Of a stretch of DNA of 15,143 nucleotides, positions 6,707-12,696 are shown one piece after another. The position numbers and the translations under genes were made by a program. Location: contig JAEEXW010000022.1 in the NCBI GenBank assembly GCA_016287995.1, positions 1 to 15,143 of the forward strand. The letters run 5' to 3'. How positions within the stretch are numbered: position 1 is the first letter of the stretch; the number at the start of each line of letters is the position of its first letter. Below the pieces are notes generated by a model. It saw nothing but the letters and a program-made list of their open reading frames with translations, had not been told where the DNA came from and searched no databases. This DNA is from Bacteroidales bacterium (GTDB lineage: Bacteria; Bacteroidota; Bacteroidia; Bacteroidales; UBA3824).

Positions 6707-7576
6707 TTAAATTTTGGTTATTTCTTCTTGGGAAAGACCCGTGGCTTCGGATATTTCGGTAATCGTCATCTTGCCTAATGATTTGAGTGTACGAGCCATT
6801 TCTCTCATTGCATCGGCGCGACCTTTCTTTTCGCCCTCTGCACGTCCCTTTGCGAACCCTACCTCCAAACCGTCGTTGTATTTGCCAGACGCAAGAGTTT
6901 TTGCAGTGCTGATAGCGTCCCAATAACGATCGTATCCTAATAACTCTTCTTGCGTTAAATATGTACAAATATCTAACGCCTTAGAAATTTCGGGACTTTT
7001 TAAAAGTTCAGGGTCAACATTGATGGTTTTTTCGTTGATTTCCGTCAAGAATTTTAGCCATAAAACTTGCATTTTCTTTTCTGAAAATGTTTTCGGTTTA
7101 AATTTTGGCAACTCAAAGAAAAACAATTCAATGCCGTCTATCGTTTTATCAGGATTAGACGGTTCACACATTGTGTAATAATGATAATAATCTTCGCTTG
7201 TATTATCAAAAATATCGTTAACGAGATTAAGACCATAAACAGGCATCAACGCATCGTAGTTTTCACCGCGTTCGATTTGCGTAACGTACATTTTCGCAGC
7301 GTTGAAAAGTATACGCTGTTTAAAATACGACGTCCAAAACATCTGCATTTCAACAACAAATGTACGTCCATTAATATCCACACACAATACATCAACAATG
7401 CTGTCTTTGAGGTCAGGAATTATGGGCAAGACTTCCGGTTGAAGATATTTTATAGTTTTAATCAAACCATCACCTTCCAACGGCAACATAGCATTAAGAA
7501 AACTGATTGTAAGGTCTTCGTTGCGTCCGAAAATCTTTTTGAATAATATGTCGGCTCTTGGATCGTAGTATTTCAT
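6707..7576 (-). CDS. Rpn family PD-(D/E)XK nuclease / putative transposase
   Basis: A 289-aa protein of the Rpn family (recombination-promoting nuclease, PD-(D/E)XK nuclease family transposase). The N-terminus has the family opening DPRADILFKKIFG. The catalytic core is D62 (SIVDVLCVD) with E76-x-Q78 in FVVEMQM. It continues with FKQRILFNAAKMYV and a C-terminal charged, Gly-spaced helix FAKGRAEGEKKGRADAM (about 241-257). The last 25 residues (ITEISEATGLSQEEITKI) resemble a helix-turn-helix, as in many family members. Known relatives (RpnA and others) cut DNA and promote RecA-independent recombination. They are common, multicopy genes in Bacteroidota and often behave as accessory genes. It has a strong promoter and is followed after 8 nt by the Cys/Tyr-rich protein gene, so it may be the first gene of that transcript. 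Confidence 0.9.
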   Translation of the reverse strand: MKYYDPRADILFKKIFGRNEDLTISFLNAMLPLEGDGLIKTIKYLQPEVLPIIPDLKDSIVDVLCVDINGRTFVVEMQMFWTSYFKQRILFNAAKMYVTQIERGENYDALMPVYGLNLVNDIFDNTSEDYYHYYTMCEPSNPDKTIDGIELFFFELPKFKPKTFSEKKMQVLWLKFLTEINEKTINVDPELLKSPEISKALDICTYLTQEELLGYDRYWDAISTAKTLASGKYNDGLEVGFAKGRAEGEKKGRADAMREMARTLKSLGKMTITEISEATGLSQEEITKI

Positions 7577-7598
7577 AACTGTATAATTTTCTTGTCTG

Positions 7599-7630
7599 CA
7601 AAAATAATGTTTTTTTACGAATTTTACAAA
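7599..7630 (-). promoter_or_regulatory. Promoter of the nuclease unit (-7 and -33 boxes)
   Basis: Read on the minus strand, TTTG (7627-7630) and TATTTTTG (7599-7606) are separated by 20 nt, matching the Bacteroidota -33/-7 consensus in both elements and in spacing. The start codon (7574-7576) lies about 22 nt downstream. This is the best promoter match in the window. The -33 box sits inside an inverted repeat at 7626-7640. Confidence 0.75.
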
Positions 7631-7640
7631 ACAATTTTGT
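7626..7640. repeat. Inverted repeat ACAAAA-CAA-TTTTGT
   Basis: A perfect 6-bp inverted repeat with a 3-nt spacer overlaps both the last base of the permease reading frame (stop 7640-7642) and the -33 box of the nuclease promoter. Neither strand has a T-run after it, so it is not a good terminator. It could be an operator, or chance in AT-rich DNA. Confidence 0.4.
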
Positions 7641-8713
7641 TAATGTTCGTGATGACAACAACACTCTCCCTCGCCACAATGTTCGTGTCTTTCTCCTCTT
7701 AACCGGCTAATAACAAGTGCATTAACAAGCAAAGCAATTAAAATTCCCGTTGAAATCCACGAAATAACAGAACTCTCATGCTCATGACTATCAGAGACAG
7801 CAACAAGGTCTTTTAAAAAGTCAAAAGTTCCGCTAAACTGCAAATAGTCAATCACCAAACCAAAAACAACAGAGCCTAAAATTATAGAAATCAAATATAT
7901 AATCAGCGTTTTAAAGCCCAAAACTTTTTTCATCACCAACATTGAGGCTATATTACAAGCCGAACCTGCCATCAAAAGTACAAGTCCCGCACCGGGAGTC
8001 AACCCTTTCAACATCAATGCAACTGCAATAGGAATACTGCCTGTTGCACAAACATACATCGGGACAGCAATCGCCAAAACCAAAAGCATTGACAAAATAC
8101 TATTTCCTTCAAAGACTTTGAACCATTCTTGCGGAACAAAAACTGTTATTAAACCAGCAACTATAAGACCTATAATCAACCACTTACCAATATCTTGCAT
8201 CATATCATAAAAACCGTATTCAAGTGCTGATTTTATTTTATCTAAGAAAGTTTTTTTGTTTTCATGTTCGTGATGATGACAATGATGCTCTTCAACAATT
8301 TCTTTTCCGGTTTTCTCATTTTCTTTGTCGAAAATATTTACGGCACATCCGCCGAAAATAGCCGTTATCAAAGCCGCAACCGGTCGTAAAATTGCAAACG
8401 GCCAACCCATAATGCTTGAAGTTGCAATAATAGAATCAACACCTGTTTGCGGAGTTGCAATAAGAAAAGCCGTTGCCGCGCCTTTTGAGGCTCCCTCCTT
8501 TCTTATTGACATTGCCGTCGGAATAACTCCGCACGAACAAAGCGGCAAAGGAATACCGAAAAGCGTTGCATAAACAACAGACTTAAAATCTGGTCTTGAC
8601 AAAAATCTCAAATAATATTGTTTCGGGACAAAAACATGAAGCAATCCCGCTAACAAAAAGCCTAACAACAAGTAAGGCGACATCTCATTGATTAAATGTA
8701 TTATCTCTTGCAT
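7640..8713 (-). CDS. SO_0444-type Cu/Zn efflux permease (DUF318/ArsP-like)
   Basis: An inner-membrane permease of 357 aa when started at the ATG at 8713 (MQEIIHLINEMSPYLL). A longer frame starting at 8755 would begin upstream of the predicted promoter and adds a non-membrane-like stretch, so I reject it. Around eight or more hydrophobic helices are visible. The signature PLCSCGVIPTAMSIRKEGASKG, the motif ATPQTGVDSI and the second-half counterpart CATGSIPIAVALMLKGLTPG are typical of the DUF318 permeases described as Cu/Zn efflux transporters. A central cytoplasmic-looking loop is rich in His (EEHHCHHHEHEN), a second His stretch lies near SDSHEHE, and the C-terminus ends HEHCGEGECCCHHEH, all likely metal-binding. 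Arsenic or organoarsenical export (ArsP) is the alternative. The gene stands alone with its own promoter and operator-like repeat. Confidence 0.85.
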   Translation of the reverse strand: MQEIIHLINEMSPYLLLGFLLAGLLHVFVPKQYYLRFLSRPDFKSVVYATLFGIPLPLCSCGVIPTAMSIRKEGASKGAATAFLIATPQTGVDSIIATSSIMGWPFAILRPVAALITAIFGGCAVNIFDKENEKTGKEIVEEHHCHHHEHENKKTFLDKIKSALEYGFYDMMQDIGKWLIIGLIVAGLITVFVPQEWFKVFEGNSILSMLLVLAIAVPMYVCATGSIPIAVALMLKGLTPGAGLVLLMAGSACNIASMLVMKKVLGFKTLIIYLISIILGSVVFGLVIDYLQFSGTFDFLKDLVAVSDSHEHESSVISWISTGILIALLVNALVISRLRGERHEHCGEGECCCHHEH

Positions 8714-8741
8714 AATTTTAATATTTTTAATGTTACGGTGG

Positions 8742-8749
8742 CAAAAGTA
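8742..8749 (-). promoter_or_regulatory. Predicted promoter -7 box of the metal permease
   Basis: On the minus strand TACTTTTG fits TAnnTTTG and is 28 nt from the ATG at 8713. It places the transcript start near 8735, downstream of the alternative ATG at 8755, which supports the shorter reading frame. The -33 position falls inside the inverted repeat at 8761-8777. Confidence 0.6.
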
Positions 8750-8760
8750 TAACACATGTT

Positions 8761-8777
8761 TTGCAACTTGGTTGCAA
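8761..8777. promoter_or_regulatory. Inverted repeat TTGCAAC-TTG-GTTGCAA, putative operator
   Basis: A perfect 7-bp dyad with a 3-nt centre lies across the -33 region of the metal-permease promoter. There is no T-run after it on the plus strand, and on the minus strand the T-run comes before it, so it is not a terminator. Its position suggests a repressor or activator site, plausibly metal-responsive (inference). No regulator gene of the ArsR, Fur or MerR type is visible in the window. Confidence 0.5.
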
Positions 8778-8791
8778 TCTAAAAAAAAAAA

Positions 8792-9529
8792 TCAAACCGC
8801 CAAACTTTTGTACAAAAATTCCTCAAACTGCTCCTTGTACTGCTCACCGACGGGAACCACAGTGCCGGCGTCAAAAACAATTTTCAGCCTCTCCACTTCC
8901 GTTATTTTGTCAAGATTGACGATAAAAGAGCGGTGAACGCGCATAAAACGGTCTTTCGGCAAATAATTTTCTATCGTTTTTATGGTCATAATAGAAATCA
9001 CAGGACGGCGGTTTTCAAGGTGAAACTTCACGTATGCACGCAAAGATTCCACGTATTTGATGTCATCAAAATTTATGCGGACAATTTTGTATTCGCTTTT
9101 AACAAAAATATATTTACCGTTTTGAACAAATTTTTTAGAAGCGGTTTCGGTAACTTTTTCCTCATCTTTATGCTCAAAAACCTCAACCGCTTTTTTTACG
9201 GCACGCGAAAAATCGCCGTAACTGAGCGGTTTTAGAATATAGTCAGCCGCCCCGACATTAAAACCCTCAACCGCATATTCAGAATATGCCGTCGTAAAAA
9301 TCACCACCGGCGGCTCTATCAGCGACTTTATCAAATCTATACCGCTCAAATCCGGCATGTTGACGTCCACAAAAACCAGTTCTGCCTCACACTCGTCCGA
9401 AAGAAGATACTTTTGCGCGTCAAGCGAGGAGTCGAAACTCTGCAAAAGTTCCAGCCCCGGAGTCTTGGTGATGTACGCACAAATCTGTTTCAAAGCCAGA
9501 GGCTCGTCGTCTACCGCTATACATTTCAT
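8792..9529 (-). CDS. LytTR-family response regulator
   Basis: A 245-aa two-domain regulator. The receiver domain (1-120) has the acidic pair D7/D8 (VDDEP), the phospho-acceptor D55 (FVDVNMPD), conserved Thr near 79-80 (FTTAYSEYA) and K100 (DYILKP). A C-terminal LytTR DNA-binding domain (about 135-240) shows SEYKIVRINFDDIKYVES, RAYVKFHL and FMRVHRSFIVNLDKI, the usual signature (YVES..., RVHRS...N). Its start overlaps the histidine kinase gene by 4 nt, so the two form a cognate pair at the end of the six-gene operon. It probably controls genes of this operon or of the envelope (inference). LytTR sites are usually paired direct repeats; none is convincing near the operon promoter. Confidence 0.95.
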   Translation of the reverse strand: MKCIAVDDEPLALKQICAYITKTPGLELLQSFDSSLDAQKYLLSDECEAELVFVDVNMPDLSGIDLIKSLIEPPVVIFTTAYSEYAVEGFNVGAADYILKPLSYGDFSRAVKKAVEVFEHKDEEKVTETASKKFVQNGKYIFVKSEYKIVRINFDDIKYVESLRAYVKFHLENRRPVISIMTIKTIENYLPKDRFMRVHRSFIVNLDKITEVERLKIVFDAGTVVPVGEQYKEQFEEFLYKSLAV

Positions 9530-10554
9530 AACAAAGGTATTTTTAAGACAACGGAAAACTCTCCGCCGTCTTTGTTGATTTTAAATTCATAATCACTGCC
9601 GTAAATCAAATCCAACCTGTTGACGGTATTTTTGATTCCGATTCCGCCTTGCTTTTTGTTTTGAGACGGCTCTTCCGGCAAACTATTTTTGCAAAGAAAA
9701 ACTAATTTTTCTGATTCTACAAAAAATTTTACACAAATAAATGATTTTTTCTTATAACTGACACCGTGTTTAAAGGCGTTTTCAATCATCGAAATAAAAA
9801 TCAACGACGGAATTTTTTTGTTTTCCGGCAGATTATCAGGGATTTCAGTTAAGATTTCCACTTTGTCTTCACTATACCGCAGCCTCATCAAAGAGACGTA
9901 CTCCAAAACAAAATCCGTCTCTTTTTTCAAGTCAGAAACTCCTGAATCACAATCATAAAGCATATATCTCATCATTTTTGAAAGCCTGATAACCGTTTCT
10001 TTCGCAAGTTCTGAATCAATGTCAATCAACGCATGAATATTGTTAAGCGTATTCATAAAAAAGTGCGGACTAACCTGTTGTTTTAAAGCGGCAAGTTTGT
10101 TTTTGCTGTCTTGCTTTTCACGTAAATCATTGTCTCTCTGAATTTTAATATAACGAAAAGCAAATACGACACCACAATCGCAACCTATCACCAAAATTGA
10201 CAATACCAAAACCGGCGACTTAAAAGGCGGACGTCTTTTTTGTGGAGGTTTTCGTTCCTCTTTTGGAAAATGCGGTTGCATTTCCGGCGGTCTTTCGTGC
10301 AGAAGTTCTGACGCAAAAAACACCGCCGTAATCAAAAGTGCATTACACAACAAGAACTTAACGTACTTGTTTTTAAACAAAAACTTCGGCACCACAAAAA
10401 AATGGTTTGCCAAAAACAGCACAAAAAACGGTAACAATCCCATCAACGACATTTTAAAGTCCTGAATCGAAATATCAGGACTGCTAAGAACAGGTGCTAA
10501 AAACGCCGTTAACCAAATAACCGCCAACGTTATGATTTCCGCCTTTTTTTCCAT
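9526..10554 (-). CDS. LytS-like sensor histidine kinase (His_kinase/PF06580 type)
   Basis: A 342-aa membrane kinase with four hydrophobic helices (about 8-25, 38-57, 64-82, 113-135). A short coiled region follows, then the His_kinase domain with phospho-acceptor His164 in SPHFFMNTLNNIHALI (canonical NPHFLFNTLN). The ATP-binding domain has the N-box MIENAFKHG at 256-264 and GGIGIKN at 303-309. With the N-terminus inside, the loop between helices 3 and 4 (83-112) would be periplasmic; it is dense in Pro, Lys, Arg and Glu (ERPPEMQPHFPKEERKPPQK), an unusual small sensor element. The stop overlaps the response regulator start by 4 nt, and the start shares 1 nt with the DUF2490 stop (TAATG), so translation is coupled along the chain. 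Confidence 0.93.
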   Translation of the reverse strand: MEKKAEIITLAVIWLTAFLAPVLSSPDISIQDFKMSLMGLLPFFVLFLANHFFVVPKFLFKNKYVKFLLCNALLITAVFFASELLHERPPEMQPHFPKEERKPPQKRRPPFKSPVLVLSILVIGCDCGVVFAFRYIKIQRDNDLREKQDSKNKLAALKQQVSPHFFMNTLNNIHALIDIDSELAKETVIRLSKMMRYMLYDCDSGVSDLKKETDFVLEYVSLMRLRYSEDKVEILTEIPDNLPENKKIPSLIFISMIENAFKHGVSYKKKSFICVKFFVESEKLVFLCKNSLPEEPSQNKKQGGIGIKNTVNRLDLIYGSDYEFKINKDGGEFSVVLKIPLL

Positions 10555-11252
10555 TATTCGCCTTTTTGTTTATACGGGAAAACATATTTATAACCTATCA
10601 AGAAAATATTTTCCGCAATATCGTTTTTAACTTTTGTGCCTTTGTCGTTGACACGGTTGAATTTTTCGTACAACCGATATTCAAACGTAAAATTATGAAC
10701 TTTGTTAAACTTTTTCTTTACGCCAAAACACCAACGGTCTTTGTCAACAAGGTCTCTCGGAAAATTATAAAACCATTCGTAAGAAACGTAAGGCGTTAAT
10801 TTCCAAGATTTTATTCTGTAACCAAGTTGAAATTTCGGACGCAAATATTGTTTGGTCTTTTCCTCTGAATTTACAACGTAATCCTCGTTATAATTGTTAT
10901 ATTTAAGGCTGAATTCAGGACGAAAACCTTTGAAATTGTATTTTAGTTTTGCCGTTAGTCCTAACCTGCCAATCCGCTTTGAATCTTCACCGTCCTCTTT
11001 GTTGAAATCCAAACGATAATCTACTCCAAAAGTAAAAAACTTCACAGGCGAATATTCCAAATACGGTTTCAACATCAAATCTTTGGTTTTCGTATCACAA
11101 AACCGCCCTTCAACGCTAACGCCGCCCGAAAGTACAGACAAAAATTCCTTTTCAAGCCCCGCATTAAGATAGAGAGCCGTGCGGTGTTCGGTCTGCGCCT
11201 TAACAGCACCCGCCGTCAAAAACGCTAAAATTATTAAAAGTGTCTTTTTCAT
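10554..11252 (-). CDS. DUF2490 family outer-membrane beta-barrel protein
   Basis: 232 aa when started at the ATG at 11252, which has a strong AGGAGG (11262-11267) 9 nt upstream and begins a clean signal peptide MKKTLLIILAFLTAGAVKAQ. A start at 11288 would add an Arg-rich stretch in front of the signal peptide and is unlikely. The mature protein alternates polar and aromatic residues in short amphipathic strands (FFTFGVDYRLDF, LTAKLKYNF, FEYRLYEKFNRV, IFLIGYKYVFP), ending near a C-terminal aromatic segment, as in DUF2490 proteins, predicted 10- to 12-strand outer-membrane barrels. The Shine-Dalgarno lies within the end of the DUF4956 gene. Function is unknown; it may serve as the outer-membrane component of the VTC/DUF4956 module (inference). 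Confidence 0.85.
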   Translation of the reverse strand: MKKTLLIILAFLTAGAVKAQTEHRTALYLNAGLEKEFLSVLSGGVSVEGRFCDTKTKDLMLKPYLEYSPVKFFTFGVDYRLDFNKEDGEDSKRIGRLGLTAKLKYNFKGFRPEFSLKYNNYNEDYVVNSEEKTKQYLRPKFQLGYRIKSWKLTPYVSYEWFYNFPRDLVDKDRWCFGVKKKFNKVHNFTFEYRLYEKFNRVNDKGTKVKNDIAENIFLIGYKYVFPYKQKGE

Positions 11253-11256
11253 TTTG

Positions 11257-11919
11257 TTACGCCTCCTTCGGCAAAGCCGTTTTATCATAATAAACTCTCA
11301 AATACGCAATATCTTTCAAAAAGTCGACTTTTACATACTCAAACCGTTTGATTTTCAAGCCGGTACGTTTTTCCAAATCTGCCAAAAGCGTATCCTTGTT
11401 TTCGATTTTGATATTTTCGATTTTTTCGTAAATCATGTCGATATGACCTTCGCTTTTTATCAAAAATTTTTCCAGCAAATATACACAAAAAACTATTGCC
11501 GCATTTGTTAAAACGAGTTCCGCAACGCTGACTTTTTTGTTTGCGAGGGCGTTTAAGACCGCAACGCCGATAACCACAAACAAATACGTCATTTCCCTAA
11601 TCGGAATTGGGTCGGTGCGGTATTTCAAAATGCCGAAAACAGCGAACAATCCAAGTGCGAAACCGAGTTCAAGTTTCACGTCTTCAAGCAAAAAGCACAT
11701 CAAAAATATTGCCGTACCGAGCGCGTAATACGTGAAAGTAAACTCACGCCGTCCGCTTTTGCCGTAAATGAGATTTATCAAAACGAACAAAACGCCCGAA
11801 TTGAACAGCAATCTGAAAAACAGTTTGCCAAAATCTCTAAAATCTATCAGGCTCAAATTGTAGAATTTTATGTCCTCCCAACCCAAATCCTGAACCTCTT
11901 GTAAAATGTCTAAAATCAT
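11257..11919 (-). CDS. DUF4956 membrane protein
   Basis: A 220-aa protein of the DUF4956 family. Hydrophobic helices are visible at about 35-52, 63-80, 84-98 and 110-125, with further hydrophobic stretches at 130-152. The family signature region FAVFGILKYRTDPIPIREMTYLFVVIG lies at about 93-119. The C-terminal 65 residues form a soluble, charged alpha/beta segment (KRTGLKIKRFEYVKVDFL, IAYLRVYY). DUF4956 genes are often found beside VTC-domain genes, as here (12-nt gap), and I infer that the two proteins form a membrane complex in which DUF4956 could pass or anchor the product of the VTC domain. The biochemical role is unknown. The stop is 4 nt from the DUF2490 start. Confidence 0.9.
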   Translation of the reverse strand: MILDILQEVQDLGWEDIKFYNLSLIDFRDFGKLFFRLLFNSGVLFVLINLIYGKSGRREFTFTYYALGTAIFLMCFLLEDVKLELGFALGLFAVFGILKYRTDPIPIREMTYLFVVIGVAVLNALANKKVSVAELVLTNAAIVFCVYLLEKFLIKSEGHIDMIYEKIENIKIENKDTLLADLEKRTGLKIKRFEYVKVDFLKDIAYLRVYYDKTALPKEA

Positions 11920-11931
11920 ATTCTATCTGTT

Positions 11932-12684
11932 TTATAAAGCGTTATTCAATCTTTTTTGTAACATTCTGAGTTTCTCACGGAAAAGATTTGTTTTAAGTCC
12001 TTGTTGACCGTTTAAAACTCTCCCCATGCAATACTTTGAAAATCCCGACTTGTGAACGCCATATTTAAAAAGCGTATTTTGCAAAGGGGATTTTGGTGCG
12101 CCGGCTTCGTGTTTCAACTCCACCATTGCAAAACTCTTGGTCTCGTGTCCGTTTTTAGAATCCGAAAAGCCTAATTCACAATCAATTGTACAACGCTCGC
12201 CCATGTCTTTTTTAACGAGCGTTATCCTGTGAAAATGATTTTCGATAACGGGTTTTAACGTCTCAGGGTTATACGGAATATGTTTTGACAAAAACTCGTA
12301 TTCCTCAGGCAGAATTTCAAACAAATCCGTTTGCATTTCAATACGTTTTTTCTTGGTTTTGCCTTTGTTGTTTTTGTGTTTAACCTCCAAAAAAGACGTT
12401 TTCGTGTCCACATACATACGTTTTCTGACTTTGTAACGGTCAAGTTTTCCGTTATGATGGGCTGTAAAAAACATATTATCAGGCGTATCAAAGTAAACAG
12501 TTTTATACTCCATGTAATGCAAACCACCAATTTCAACGATATAATAATCGTCAATTATTTCCGGCAGAATTTTTTTCCACAAGACCTCTGAGCGTAAAGG
12601 GAATTTTGTGTCAACACGGTTCATAAAATTTGCCTTTCCGATGTCTTCAAGACCAACAGCCGTAAATTTTTGTAAAATTTCCAT
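11932..12684 (-). CDS. VTC-domain protein (polyphosphate polymerase-like)
   Basis: A 250-aa cytoplasmic protein matching the VTC domain, the CYTH-like beta-tunnel fold of yeast Vtc4 that makes polyphosphate from ATP. Basic and acidic residues expected to line the tunnel are visible: R23/K27 (NRVDTKFPL), K80, R83, K85, R87 (GKLDRYKVRKRMY), E100/K102 (FLEVKHK), K111-R114, R153 (HFHRITL), E170 (IDCELGF), E189/K191 (MVELKH) and a C-terminal SGFSKYCMG. These patterns fit an active tunnel, but polyphosphate synthesis by bacterial members is not established by sequence alone. No membrane helix is seen, so it may be recruited by the neighbouring DUF4956 protein. Flanking gaps are 12 nt on each side, so this is one operon. 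Confidence 0.9.
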   Translation of the reverse strand: MEILQKFTAVGLEDIGKANFMNRVDTKFPLRSEVLWKKILPEIIDDYYIVEIGGLHYMEYKTVYFDTPDNMFFTAHHNGKLDRYKVRKRMYVDTKTSFLEVKHKNNKGKTKKKRIEMQTDLFEILPEEYEFLSKHIPYNPETLKPVIENHFHRITLVKKDMGERCTIDCELGFSDSKNGHETKSFAMVELKHEAGAPKSPLQNTLFKYGVHKSGFSKYCMGRVLNGQQGLKTNLFREKLRMLQKRLNNAL

Positions 12685-12696
12685 AACATTATTTTT

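Noticed and set aside
8714..8755. Extended N-terminus of the metal permease starting at 8755
   Set aside because: The added 14 residues lie across the predicted promoter -7 box (8742-8749), and the second Met begins directly at a typical helix.
11253..11288. Extended N-terminus of the DUF2490 protein starting at 11288
   Set aside because: It puts an Arg-rich stretch before the signal peptide, whereas the ATG at 11252 has AGGAGG at proper spacing.
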